Assembly: GCF_007994985.1 (NCBI RefSeq)
Contig: NZ_VOQF01000003.1
Span: forward strand, 248,001-312,000
Origin: Metabacillus litoralis
GTDB taxonomy: Bacteria; Bacillota; Bacilli; Bacillales; Bacillaceae
Direction of reading: 5' to 3'
Length of the DNA stretch: 64,000 nt
The notes under the pieces are model-generated. The model did no database searches. It was not told the origin of the DNA and saw only the letters and a list, made by a program, of their open reading frames with translations. Shown piece after piece: positions 50,060-61,235 of the stretch. How positions within the stretch are numbered: position 1 is the stretch's first letter; every line of letters starts with the position of its first letter. The position numbers and the translations under genes are program-made.

Positions 50060-50223
50060 AGGCTCTTTTTTGAATGATCGTACCTAATTGTCCTATTTAG
50101 TAAAAACATTGTTGTTATAGCAATATAGGTGCAAATTTATGAAGAAAAGATGCCACCTTGCTTTATTATACAATGTTGTTTACTTGAAGTTATTAAAAGC
50201 AACAAAGTTTACGAAACAAGCCT
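50060..50223 (-). mobile_element. MITE-like element, copy B (164 bp)
   Basis: Second copy of the repeat at 26037-26201, inverted relative to it. Read on the minus strand it opens AGGCTTGTTTCGTAAAC and ends AAAAAAGAGCCT. A 22-bp block starting TTTCGTAAACTTTGTTGC is identical in both copies, and the remainder is about three-quarters identical with small indels. No clear target duplication remains here. It occupies most of the 49999-50356 gap between the GNAT and EamA genes; a 10-bp inverted repeat (GGATTTTATA/TATAAAATCC) follows near 50235-50270. Confidence 0.75.
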
Positions 50224-50356
50224 TTCTTCAACAGGATTTTATAAAGGAAAGCAGGATTTTTTATAAAATCCAATAAAAACAATAATGATTTCCATTTCTA
50301 AATTCTTACTTTTTTGTTAAGATTAATTTTACATGTTTTGAATGGAAGTGGTCATT

Positions 50357-51271
50357 ATGCAGAAAAACATAGCCTATTTGTACATTTTGTTAGGTGCAAC
50401 TTTATGGGGTATGATTGGTATCTTTGTTACCTTTTTATACAAAGCAGGATTTACCCCGACTCAAGTTGTCGCAATCCGAGCTTTATCTGCTTGTTTTTTT
50501 CTTTTATTTTTTGTTTTGATTAAAAATAGAGAGATGTTAAAAATTAAGGTAGCTGATAGCAAATATTTTATTGGAACTGGAATTGTCAGTATTGTTTTCT
50601 TTAATTGGTGTTTATTTAACAGTATAGAGGAAACATCAATTTCGATAGCAAGTATATTGTTATACACAGCTCCTGCATTTGTAACCATTCTTTCTAGAAT
50701 TGTATTTAAAGAATTACTCACATTCCGTAAAGTGTTAGCATTACTATTAACCTTTTTAGGATGTATGCTAGTAATTGGTCTTTATCCTAGTTCAAGTCAA
50801 GCTATTTCCGTTTATGGATTAATTTTAGGAATTGGTTCAGGTCTTTTTTATGCCATGTATAGTATTTTTGGAAAACTCGCTCTTAAAAAATATAAATCTT
50901 TAACTGTAACTGTTTACACTTTTATTTTTGCTTCTGTGGGAATCCTACCATTTAGTCAATTATGGAATGTTTTGGATTTGTTTCAACATGTAAATGTGTG
51001 GTTTTATATAATTGGATTAGGTTTTTTATCAACTGTGCTAGCGTATACCTTTTACACGAGGGGTCTTGAAACAGTAGAATCAAGTCGTGCCTCAATACTT
51101 GCAACAGTTGAACCGGTTGTTGCTTCATTAATGGGGTTTTTATTTTTTCAGGAAAAGTTAAGTGGATGGCAGTACATAGGAATAATATTAGTGATTATTG
51201 CGGTTATTGTTGTACAGGAAAGACGTAGCGGAGACACATTAAGGCCCTCCCTCACGAAGCAAGCTTTGTAG
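50357..51271 (+). CDS. EamA/DMT family transporter
   Basis: 304 aa from the ATG at 50357 (AAGTGG upstream; an in-frame ATG at 50342 is less placed). Ten predicted membrane helices in two EamA repeats: LYILLGATLWGMIGIFVTFL with RALSACFFLLFFVLIK, and a second repeat with GLILGIGSGLFYAMYSIFGK and ILATVEPVVASLMGFLFFQE (the typical EPV motif). Probably exports a small metabolite or amino acid; substrate cannot be told. Plus strand, convergent with sirC. I recall no counterpart here in B. subtilis. Confidence 0.9.
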   Translation: MQKNIAYLYILLGATLWGMIGIFVTFLYKAGFTPTQVVAIRALSACFFLLFFVLIKNREMLKIKVADSKYFIGTGIVSIVFFNWCLFNSIEETSISIASILLYTAPAFVTILSRIVFKELLTFRKVLALLLTFLGCMLVIGLYPSSSQAISVYGLILGIGSGLFYAMYSIFGKLALKKYKSLTVTVYTFIFASVGILPFSQLWNVLDLFQHVNVWFYIIGLGFLSTVLAYTFYTRGLETVESSRASILATVEPVVASLMGFLFFQEKLSGWQYIGIILVIIAVIVVQERRSGDTLRPSLTKQAL

Positions 51272-51304
51272 AATTTAATAATACTCCAAAACATTAATAA
51301 CGAA

Positions 51305-51349
51305 GAAGAGAAAATGACTATTATACATTCATTTTCCCTTCTTTTTTTT
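51305..51349 (+). terminator. Terminator of the EamA gene overlapping the sirC 3' end
   Basis: GAAG-A-GAAAATGA pairs with TCATTTTC-C-CTTC, then TTTTTTTT on the plus strand. The T-run region encodes the Lys-rich sirC C-terminus on the other strand. Confidence 0.7.
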
Positions 51350-51835
51350 ATTTTCTTGTCTTTTTTCATACATAATATCTAACTCTTTTATAAAAGATTC
51401 ATCAAATTGATGTGAAATCTGCTCACAAATTTGTTTAGCTAACTTGGGACTAGCTCCATTTGTTGAAACAGATAGGGTTAATCTGCCTTTTTGAATCGAT
51501 TTAGGAACAATAACATTTCCCTGCTCTGCATTACTTGCCACATTAATAAGTTGATTTGGTGTTACTTGTTTAGCAACCCATTCATTTATTTGATGATCAT
51601 TTGTTGCTGCAATAATTATAAAAGCCTCTCTAAGATCAGACACTTCAATTTTCTTTTTCTTCCAAATAAGTTGACAGCTTTGTGCAAGGTTTTTAATTTC
51701 ATCTACAACTGCAGGACTAACAACTGTAACATGTGCATCTTCCTCTAAGAAAAGCTGAAGGCGACGAAGTGCAACGCTTCCTCCGCCTACTATGAGAACA
51801 TTTTTATTTTGTACATTAATGTGAAGAGGCAGCAT
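51329..51835 (-). CDS. sirC: Precorrin-2 dehydrogenase SirC (YlnF)
   Basis: 168 aa from the ATG at 51835 (AAAGGA 7-8 nt upstream), overlapping sirB by 20 nt. NAD-dependent oxidation of precorrin-2 to sirohydrochlorin. N-terminal Rossmann: MLPLHINVQNKNVLIVGGGS, VALRRLQLFLEEDAHVTVVS; then AATNDHQINEWVAKQV, VNVASNAEQGNVIVPKSIQK and LSVSTNGASPKLAKQI as in Met8/SirC. The C-terminus is Lys-rich. Last gene of the cysH operon; supplies siroheme for sulfite and nitrite reductases. Confidence 0.94.
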   Translation of the reverse strand: MLPLHINVQNKNVLIVGGGSVALRRLQLFLEEDAHVTVVSPAVVDEIKNLAQSCQLIWKKKKIEVSDLREAFIIIAATNDHQINEWVAKQVTPNQLINVASNAEQGNVIVPKSIQKGRLTLSVSTNGASPKLAKQICEQISHQFDESFIKELDIMYEKRQENKKKKGK

Positions 51836-52604
51836 AGTTAATTCCTTTATCAAATGTATAAGAACCATCGTTATTAACTATTGCTTCATTCACTCTTTCA
51901 ACAAAAATATCCAATAAAATCGGATGTGGTCCAAGGTAAGAGCAAACTTCAACTTTACGACTACCCCAATCATATTTCGCAATCGTTTCATCTACTTCTT
52001 TCTTTAGTAACCCAGTAAAAATTAGGTATGGAATGACAAATATCGATTGTTCATTAGATTGATAATATTCTTCAATACTTTGTGAAAATTTTGGTTCAGC
52101 TGCTGTTAAGAAGCATGTATGAACTTTCTTAAGATTTGTTTTAGCATGTAATCTAGAAGAAATCTCATTTAAATCATTCACTACATCCATATCACTGCTA
52201 CCTCTTCCAACTAAAATAGCAACAGATTCATCACTGATAGGTGATAGTTCATTCATTTTCTCAACAAGCATTTTAGTTAATCGATCATCAACACCGATTG
52301 GTTTACCATACGTTACCTCAATGTTCGGAAAATGAGCTGTAGCATGAACAACTTCTTCTGGTATATCACTTTTAGCATGTGCTGCCGTTAGAAGTAATAA
52401 CGGAATAACTGCAATATGTGTTGCACCTTGCTCTACACAAGATCTGAACCCTTCATCAATAGACGGCTCTGCTAATTCCAAAAAACACACCTCTTGTATA
52501 GGAGCATCAACTTTAGGTTTAACTAATTCAATAAATTCAACTGCTTCATCACGCGCCTTCGGAACACGACTTCCATGGCATACATATAAAACGGCTTGCT
52601 TCAT
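51816..52604 (-). CDS. sirB: Sirohydrochlorin ferrochelatase SirB (YlnE, CbiX-type)
   Basis: 262 aa. Inserts Fe2+ into sirohydrochlorin. Two CbiX repeats: YVCHGSRVPKARDEAVEFIE (metal His) with QGATHIAVIPLLLLTAAHAK and ILVGRGSSDMDVVNDLNEIS with FVIPYLIFTGLLKKEVDETI. The second repeat ends in a C-terminal extension. ATG in an ATGA overlap with the sumT stop. Sits between sumT and sirC, so the three siroheme steps are contiguous. Confidence 0.95.
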   Translation of the reverse strand: MKQAVLYVCHGSRVPKARDEAVEFIELVKPKVDAPIQEVCFLELAEPSIDEGFRSCVEQGATHIAVIPLLLLTAAHAKSDIPEEVVHATAHFPNIEVTYGKPIGVDDRLTKMLVEKMNELSPISDESVAILVGRGSSDMDVVNDLNEISSRLHAKTNLKKVHTCFLTAAEPKFSQSIEEYYQSNEQSIFVIPYLIFTGLLKKEVDETIAKYDWGSRKVEVCSYLGPHPILLDIFVERVNEAIVNNDGSYTFDKGINYAASSH

Positions 52605-53380
52605 AATACTAGAGCCTCACTTTGGGATTTATTTGAAATCATTTCTTCAAACCAATTAAGTTTCTCTCTTAAAGAAACAACTTCACCAACTATAATCATA
52701 CTTGGATTTGAAATTCCCTCTTGTTTTACACGGTCATTTATATTCTCAAGTGTACCAATGACCGTTTTTTGCACATCTGTTGTCCCCCAGTTTATTACAG
52801 CAACTGGTGTCTGTAGGGATTTACCATATTTAATAAGCTGACTTTGAATATATGGTAAATTACTTATTCCCATGTAAATAGCTAATGTATCAATACCTTT
52901 TGCAAGTGATTCCCACTTAACTTGCTCGTGAATTCCTTCTCTTCGATGACCTGTAACAAAAGCAACACTAGCACTTAAATCTCTATGTGTAACAGGAATA
53001 CCTGCATATGCTGCTGCTGCAACTCCTGATGAAATACCTGGAACAATTTCATAGGGGATGCTATTCAAGCTTAAGGCTTCAGCTTCTTCTCCCCCCCGAC
53101 CAAAAATAAACGGGTCTCCACCTTTAAGCCTAGTAACAACTTTACCACTTTTTGCGTATTTTACTAAAAAATGATTAATTGTTTCTTGCTTCATCGTATG
53201 ATAGTTTGGTAGCTTTCCACAATAAACTAGTTCACACTCATTCTTCGCATGCTTTAAAACCTCTTTATTTACTAAACGATCATATAAAATAACATCCGCT
53301 TTTTGTATGCATTTGAGTGCTTTTATCGTTAATAATTCCGGATCACCAGGGCCTGCTCCTACTAAATATACCTTTGCCAT
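52601..53380 (-). CDS. sumT: Uroporphyrinogen-III C-methyltransferase SumT (YlnD)
   Basis: 259 aa from the ATG at 53380 (GGGGGAG upstream; the preceding in-frame ATG is closer to the ribosome site). SAM-dependent double methylation to precorrin-2. KVYLVGAGPGDPELLTIKAL, VVTRLKGGDPFIFGRGGEEA, IPYEIVPGISSGVAAAAYAG and IPVTHRDLSASVAFVTGH are the tetrapyrrole methylase motifs. Separated from cysC by a 147-bp gap with a hairpin. Confidence 0.95.
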   Translation of the reverse strand: MAKVYLVGAGPGDPELLTIKALKCIQKADVILYDRLVNKEVLKHAKNECELVYCGKLPNYHTMKQETINHFLVKYAKSGKVVTRLKGGDPFIFGRGGEEAEALSLNSIPYEIVPGISSGVAAAAYAGIPVTHRDLSASVAFVTGHRREGIHEQVKWESLAKGIDTLAIYMGISNLPYIQSQLIKYGKSLQTPVAVINWGTTDVQKTVIGTLENINDRVKQEGISNPSMIIVGEVVSLREKLNWFEEMISNKSQSEALVL

Positions 53381-53451
53381 CATTTCTCCCCCTTTCTTTT
53401 TACAAAATCACTTTCCTTATCTTACATAATAACTCAATTAATTAGAAAAGT

Positions 53452-53478
53452 AGCAACCGGTTTACATCACCGATTGCT
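53452..53478 (-). terminator. Hairpin between cysC and sumT
   Basis: On the minus strand AGCAATCGGT pairs with ACCGGTTGCT (one wobble) with a 7-nt loop, followed by a T-rich ACTTTTCTAATT. Candidate attenuator lowering siroheme-gene expression relative to cysH-cysC. Confidence 0.5.
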
Positions 53479-53527
53479 TATTTTCCAAAATCTATTTATC
53501 TTAAATACAAGACTTTATTTGAGAAAT

Positions 53528-54130
53528 TTAATTATTAATTAATCCTTTAGCAACCAGAAAGTCTACGATATATTTAACTGAATCTTCAACACTCTGACTT
53601 TCAGTATCTACTATTATAGCAGGATTTTCTGGCTCTTCATATGGAGAATCAATTCCTGTAAAATGTTTGATTTCATTGTTTCGTGCTTTTTTATATAATC
53701 CTTTAGGATCTCGGACTTCACATTCATCTAATGAACATTTAACATATACTTCAAAAAACTCATTTTCAGCAAGAATATCTTTCACTTGTTGTCGATCCTC
53801 ACGGAACGGTGAGATAAATGCCGTTAAAACAATCTGACCACTGTCAACAAATAACTTAGAAACTTCTCCGATTCGACGGATATTTTCTTTACGGTCTTCA
53901 TCATCAAATCCTAGGTCATTATTTAAGCCATGTCTAATATTATCTCCATCAAGTACATATGTACCGATATTTTCTTCAAAAAGATATCTTGCAAGTGCAT
54001 TGGCTAATGTTGATTTACCTGAACCTGACAAACCAGTAAACCATAAAACATAGCTTTGATAATTGTTTTTCTTTCTTCTTTCTTCTTTTGTAACAGATGT
54101 ATTATGCCACACAATATTATTAGTAGTCAT
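53528..54130 (-). CDS. cysC: Adenylylsulfate kinase
   Basis: 200 aa. Phosphorylates APS to [24 protein letters not shown] (P-loop, about residues 32-51), [54 protein letters not shown] and [20 protein letters not shown] are diagnostic. ATG after AGGAGG. Co-directional with sat upstream. Confidence 0.97.
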   Translation of the reverse strand: MTTNNIVWHNTSVTKEERRKKNNYQSYVLWFTGLSGSGKSTLANALARYLFEENIGTYVLDGDNIRHGLNNDLGFDDEDRKENIRRIGEVSKLFVDSGQIVLTAFISPFREDRQQVKDILAENEFFEVYVKCSLDECEVRDPKGLYKKARNNEIKHFTGIDSPYEEPENPAIIVDTESQSVEDSVKYIVDFLVAKGLINN

Positions 54131-54148
54131 AAAATAATTTCGACCTCC

Positions 54149-55288
54149 TTATGAATTTACTGTTTGTTTCATTCCTTTTATTAGCACTTCGACAACTTCT
54201 TTACGACTAAACGTACTCGGTGGTAGCTCACCATTACGAAGCATTGCACGAACCTTAGTACCAGATAAAATAACTCTGTCCTCTTTACCATGTGGACATG
54301 TTTTAGAAGATGCCATCGCCTCACATTTTGTGCAATAAAAGCTATGTTCAAAGAATAAAGGTGAAATTCCTAATTCATCTGCAGTAAAGTTATTAAATAT
54401 CTTTTGTGCATCATATGTTCCATAGTAATCACCAACACCAGCATGATCTCTTCCAACAATAAAGTGGGTACAGCCATAGTTTTTACGCACAAGTGCATGG
54501 AAGATAGCTTCTCTTGGCCCAGCATATCTCATAGCTGCCGGAAACACTGCAAGGTGAACTCGATCTTCTGGATAATAATTCTTTAGTAATACTTCATAGC
54601 TTTCCATACGAATATCTGCTGGAATATCATCAGACTTCGTTTCCCCAACTAAAGGATTTAAGAACAAACCATCTACAGTTTCTAAAGCAGTTTTTTGAAT
54701 ATATTCATGTGCACGGTGAACTGGGTTACGTGTTTGAAATCCAACAATTGTTTTCCAGTTAAGCTCTGCAAATTTTGCTCTCGATTCCTTTGGATCTAAA
54801 TAATAATCTGCAAATTTCTTTTCAGGACGAGATACAAGCTTTATTTCTCCACCTACATAAACATCACCACGGTCAAACATTTTTTTAACACCAGGATGTT
54901 CTAAATCTTCTGTACGATAAACATTCAATGCTTCTTTTTTCTTATCTGGGGTAAAAATATCAGCTACCTTAACCGTACCATATGTAACACCGTTTGCTAC
55001 AAGACGGACTTCATCACCAACAGCTAAACTAGAAGCCTTGTCTTCAGAAATAGGTAACGTAATTGGGATACTCCACACTGCACCATTTGATAATTTCATA
55101 TTTTCAACAACAGATTCATAATCTTCTTTAGTTAAAAAGCCTTCTATAGGACTGTATGCGCCAATTGCAATTAATTCTAGATCACTTAAAGCAATACCAT
55201 CAAGTTCAATTTCTTTACTAATGTTAGAAACATCTTCACCTAAAGATAATTTTTGAATTAATGTTCCTCCGTGTGGCTGTATGCTCAT
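54149..55288 (-). CDS. sat: Sulfate adenylyltransferase (ATP sulfurylase)
   Basis: 379 aa, PUA-like N-terminus plus catalytic domain. Makes APS from sulfate and [23 protein letters not shown] (QxRNPxHxxH motif), [40 protein letters not shown] and [17 protein letters not shown] are the ATP-sulfurylase signatures. The cysteine pair [19 protein letters not shown] suggests the zinc-containing bacterial form. ATG after GGAGG. Between cysP and cysC. Confidence 0.98.
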   Translation of the reverse strand: MSIQPHGGTLIQKLSLGEDVSNISKEIELDGIALSDLELIAIGAYSPIEGFLTKEDYESVVENMKLSNGAVWSIPITLPISEDKASSLAVGDEVRLVANGVTYGTVKVADIFTPDKKKEALNVYRTEDLEHPGVKKMFDRGDVYVGGEIKLVSRPEKKFADYYLDPKESRAKFAELNWKTIVGFQTRNPVHRAHEYIQKTALETVDGLFLNPLVGETKSDDIPADIRMESYEVLLKNYYPEDRVHLAVFPAAMRYAGPREAIFHALVRKNYGCTHFIVGRDHAGVGDYYGTYDAQKIFNNFTADELGISPLFFEHSFYCTKCEAMASSKTCPHGKEDRVILSGTKVRAMLRNGELPPSTFSRKEVVEVLIKGMKQTVNS

Positions 55289-55359
55289 TTTTAAATCCTC
55301 CAGTTCATTTATTGTAAAACTATTTCCAATTCATTAAGATCTGTTTTATAGGAATGATC

Positions 55360-56427
55360 TTATATTCCTCCACCTTCTTGATGCACTGTACGTCTTTCTT
55401 GATTAGTAGCCTTCATTAAGCTAATTGCACCAATTGTAGCAAGCAATAAACTAAGTAAAACAAATATTGTATAAAAATCACTTTCGATTAATAATTTTAC
55501 TAAGAAATAAGACATCGTCAGTGAAACAAGTGGTGATATTAACCAAACCATTAGCATCTTTTTAACAATCTTTTGTTGAAGAACTGTTTTACCTGATTTA
55601 GCAATTCCAATTCCAAGAATAGAAGATGTTGTTATTTGTGTAAGTGGCACCGGAATACCAAAAAGCGAAGCAATAATTACAAGCGTTGCACCAGTTCCTG
55701 ATATAAGGACACCCTCAATTTTGGAGAAGCTTGTAATCTTCTTACCATTTGTCTCAAGAACTCTACGACCAAGAAACAAAGCCCCCAGTGCCACAAAAGC
55801 ACCACCTATGAAAGTACCTTTTGAAACGGATATAATTCCAGCACTTACTAAAGGACCCACGGCATTTGCAACATTATTCATTCCAGCTGAAAAGGCTTCA
55901 AAAAAACCAGCAAAAATCAACAAATAAGTTATAATCTTACCTTCAAATGAATATTTTTCAGACAACTTGAAATAATGCAATATTTTAATAAATAAAAATG
56001 CTATAACAAAAGCAACAATTGGCACTATAACCCAAAACATAACAATCCATAGCAAACTATTAACATATAAAGCTTGAAATGCAATACCAACGCCAACAAC
56101 AGATCCAACTGTTACTTCACTTGTTGACAGAGGTATACCTAATAGATTTGATAAAAAAAGTGAAAATGTTGCTGAGAATAGGATAATAACAACAATTTTA
56201 ATTGAGATAAATGATGTTGGGATGATCCCAGAACTTATTGTTTTTACAACCTCTCCACCACCGATTGCTGCACCTAGTATAACTCCTATACCACATAATA
56301 TTAATGCATTTCTGGGATTTTTAATTGCCCCAGATCCATAAGCAACTCCCATTGAAGCTGCTGCTCCACTTGCCCCTATATTCATGGCAAAAAAGAAGCT
56401 AATTACAATCGCTATTATTTCTAACAT
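55360..56427 (-). CDS. cysP: Sulfate permease CysP (PiT family)
   Basis: 355 aa with about ten membrane segments. PiT-type transporter related to inorganic phosphate carriers; the homologue in the B. subtilis cysH operon is a sulfate/thiosulfate permease. FAMNIGASGAAASMGVAYGS and GMNNVANAVGPLVSAGIISV are the paired PiT signatures (NxxAN-type), with IPLSTSEVTVGSVVGVGIAF in the loop. ATG after AGGAGG. Follows cysH by 14 bp. Confidence 0.93.
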   Translation of the reverse strand: MLEIIAIVISFFFAMNIGASGAAASMGVAYGSGAIKNPRNALILCGIGVILGAAIGGGEVVKTISSGIIPTSFISIKIVVIILFSATFSLFLSNLLGIPLSTSEVTVGSVVGVGIAFQALYVNSLLWIVMFWVIVPIVAFVIAFLFIKILHYFKLSEKYSFEGKIITYLLIFAGFFEAFSAGMNNVANAVGPLVSAGIISVSKGTFIGGAFVALGALFLGRRVLETNGKKITSFSKIEGVLISGTGATLVIIASLFGIPVPLTQITTSSILGIGIAKSGKTVLQQKIVKKMLMVWLISPLVSLTMSYFLVKLLIESDFYTIFVLLSLLLATIGAISLMKATNQERRTVHQEGGGI

Positions 56428-56441
56428 CTTTTAGTTTCCTC

Positions 56442-57143
56442 CTATTGATGGAGGCCACATTCTGTTTTCATTTGCCCTGACCATCTTCCAGATCTTAAAT
56501 CATCTTCATTAAATGCAGGTTTCGTGCAATGAAAACAACCGATACTTGGATATCCTCTGTCATGAAGCGGGTTATAGATTAAGTCATTTTTATGAACATA
56601 TCTCCATACATCCTTCCATGTCCAGTGAATAAGTGGGCAAACCTTTACCGAATGAAAGCGTTCATCCTTGTTAATAAAATTAACGTGCTTTCTAGTTTCA
56701 GATTGTTCACGTCTAAGACCCGAAATCCATGCTGTCGCACCATTTAATGTTTCTTCTAATGGGATAATTTTACGAATGTTACAGCACTTGTTTGGTTCTC
56801 TCTCCCAGAGCTTATCACCATGTTGAGCAGCCTGCTCTTCTAATGTAAGCTTTGGTTTTTTTAACTGAATATTTAAGGAAGGATACTTTTCTTTTACTTT
56901 ATCAATAAGCTCATATGTTTCCTTAAAGTGAACATCAGTGTCTAAAAAAACAATCTTTGCATCAGATTTTATTTTTGAAATCAGATCGATAAGGACAATT
57001 CCCTCAATACCGAAGCTACATGCATAAACAACATCATCACCATAATGGTCATACGCCCATTTAATTACATTCAAAGCACCACGATATGTTTCATCAATTT
57101 CAAAATCTTCTTTAGGTTCTACCCAATTCTGATAAGTAAGCAT
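56442..57143 (-). CDS. cysH: Adenylylsulfate (APS) reductase CysH
   Basis: 233 aa. Reduces activated sulfate to sulfite using thioredoxin. P-loop-like [53 protein letters not shown]. The cysteine pairs [15 protein letters not shown] and [10 protein letters not shown], which bind a [4Fe-4S] cluster, mark the APS-using type; the C-terminal KTECGLHQ holds the catalytic Cys. ATG after AAAGAGG. First gene of the sulfate assimilation operon behind the promoter at 57329-57357. Confidence 0.97.
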   Translation of the reverse strand: MLTYQNWVEPKEDFEIDETYRGALNVIKWAYDHYGDDVVYACSFGIEGIVLIDLISKIKSDAKIVFLDTDVHFKETYELIDKVKEKYPSLNIQLKKPKLTLEEQAAQHGDKLWEREPNKCCNIRKIIPLEETLNGATAWISGLRREQSETRKHVNFINKDERFHSVKVCPLIHWTWKDVWRYVHKNDLIYNPLHDRGYPSIGCFHCTKPAFNEDDLRSGRWSGQMKTECGLHQ

Positions 57144-57328
57144 TCTCCGCTACACCTCTTTCATTCTATTATTCATTAAAAACCATTTATTCGTACATTA
57201 ATAGTCGGAATTATATTTAAAGCCGAGTATTTTAATATGAATTATTTTATGAAGAACACATTCATTGTGTTCCTTCATCCAATGTTTCTTGGAATCAAGC
57301 ACAGTCTCTACTTCAACTCCTTGAAATT

Positions 57329-57357
57329 ATTATACTATTGACAAAATTTTAACACAA
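57329..57357 (-). promoter_or_regulatory. Candidate cysH operon promoter
   Basis: TATAAT (57329-57334), 17-nt spacer, TTGTGT (57352-57357) on the minus strand. The leader to cysH would be about 180 nt; it contains a hairpin GAACACA/TGTGTTC (57250-57285 region). No S-box (SAM riboswitch) signature is visible. Confidence 0.6.
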
Positions 57358-57520
57358 TTACTTTAAAAGTCAACCCGAGTTTACTGATAGGATTAATATT
57401 TTTTCTTATCTTATATAACTTAAACATAGTTCTTTTATCATGGAAAATAATAAGACAACTTTTAGATATTCTTTTATACACGCTTAATAATCAGTGATTT
57501 CAATAGTTGATCCGTTTGTG

Positions 57521-57536
57521 TTAACAATATTGTTAA
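57521..57536. repeat. 16-bp perfect palindrome TTAACAATATTGTTAA
   Basis: Perfect dyad between the divergent cysH operon and the 91-aa membrane-protein gene, 165 bp upstream of the cysH -35 and 128 bp upstream of the membrane-protein start. Looks like a transcription-factor operator; the factor is unknown. Confidence 0.6.
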
Positions 57537-57663
57537 TCACAAAAATCCTCACTTTTTAAAGCCAACAAAAAGACTCTGAATTAAGGTGTTTAGTTTTAGG
57601 AATATATTATACAGAGAAACATATATTAATAGTATGTAGAATTTTGTGTATAGGAGGTCATTA

Positions 57664-57939
57664 ATGTTGTCAATTCTAGTTCATATACTCATTGTCTTTA
57701 TAAGCTTTTACTTTTTTTGCTTATGTAGTGCTCATGTTTTTATGTACAAGCCAGACCTACAGTTCTTAAAGCATATGAAGAAACGTCCAGTTACCTTTCT
57801 CTTTTCTATCTTAGGCCTCGCTGCTTTTTATTTATTAAAAAAACTAAAACTTTCGGATCGATGGATTTATCCTGCTTATATTGGGTTATTTATCATCCTT
57901 TCGACTACCTCATTTATCATGATGGTCTCTTCTATATAA
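57664..57939 (+). CDS. Small integral membrane protein, 91 aa, unknown
   Basis: ATG at 57664 follows AGGAGG (about 57653-57658) at good spacing; the open frame reaches back to 57646 without a ribosome site. Three predicted membrane helices: MLSILVHILIVFISFYFF, RPVTFLFSILGLAAFYLL and IYPAYIGLFIILSTTSFIMM, joined by short polar loops (FMYKPDLQFLKHMKK, KKLKLSDR). No charged residue inside the helices. On the plus strand, alone between the cysH and pyr operons, where I recall no gene in B. subtilis. I do not recognise the family; function unknown. The 57940-58150 stretch after it shows no feature. Confidence 0.7.
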   Translation: MLSILVHILIVFISFYFFCLCSAHVFMYKPDLQFLKHMKKRPVTFLFSILGLAAFYLLKKLKLSDRWIYPAYIGLFIILSTTSFIMMVSSI

Positions 57940-58150
57940 GTGATCTGTTTATTAAATTAGCTTTTATCAGTGATGATTATAGCTCCGGTTATTAAATACC
58001 TTTGGTTTAGATTTTCTCAATGATTTAACTTTATTTTTGCTAATTGGTCGTCAATTATAAAAAGACAATGTAATATTATTTCATCTCCTTTCATTCAGAC
58101 TAAATTCCTCATGTTAATCATAAAACTTGAAGATATAAAAACAAATATAA

Positions 58151-58194
58151 AAAAGCAAAAAGCAATCGGTGCTTTTCCGTTTGCTTTTTGCTTT
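58151..58194 (-). terminator. Terminator of the pyr operon after pyrE
   Basis: GCAAAAAGCAA-ACGG pairs with ACCG-TTGCTTTTTGC on the minus strand, followed by TTTTTTATATTTG. Confidence 0.85.
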
Positions 58195-58201
58195 ACATAC
58201 T

Positions 58202-58830
58202 TTAAATATTTAACCAATCTTCGTTAGATGGGTTTTGTCTCCACATTTTTAACTTATTTATATCATCGTCACTAACATATCCTTCTTTAGCAGCAACTTC
58301 TATTAAAGTATCATAATCACATAAAGATTTTGAATCTATATTTGCCTCTGTTAGCTTTTCTTCAGCAACAGCTAAACCATAAGTAAAGATTGACACGATG
58401 CCAAGAACTTCACATCCAGAAGCTCTAAGTGCCTCAACAGCTGTGATTGCACTTCCTCCTGTTGAAATTAAATCTTCGACAACAACAACCTTTTGATTCT
58501 CAAGAACTTGTCCTTCAATTTGATTTCCTTTACCATGCCCTTTTGCTTTACTACGTACATAGCACATTGGTAAATTCAATTTATCACTTACCCATGCTGC
58601 ATGTGGAATACCAGCAGTAGCAGTGCCTGCAATCACATCTACCTCTGGGTAGTGTTCTTTAATTAGATTTGCTAGACCTTCTGCAATTTTTGTTCTTATT
58701 TCAGGAAAGGGTAATGTCAAACGATTATCACAATAAATTGGAGATTTCATTCCACTAGACCATGTAAAAGGTTCATTTGGTTGGAGATAGACAGCCTTAA
58801 TTTCTAGTAAATGTTTTGCTATAGTTGTTT

Positions 58831-58834
<4 letters not shown>
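58202..58834 (-). CDS. pyrE: Orotate phosphoribosyltransferase
   Basis: 210 aa from the ATG at 58834 (GGGAGGG upstream), overlapping the pyrF stop as ATGA; the frame extends to 58852 inside pyrF. Converts orotate and PRPP to [43 protein letters not shown] and the PRPP motif [20 protein letters not shown] are diagnostic. Last gene of the pyrimidine operon. Confidence 0.97.

Positions 58835-61231
<2,397 letters not shown>

Positions 61232-61235
<4 letters not shown>

Noticed and set aside
57144-57400. SAM riboswitch (S-box) upstream of cysH
   Set aside because: The conserved GAGGTGGAGGGACTGGCCC-type core is absent on the minus strand.
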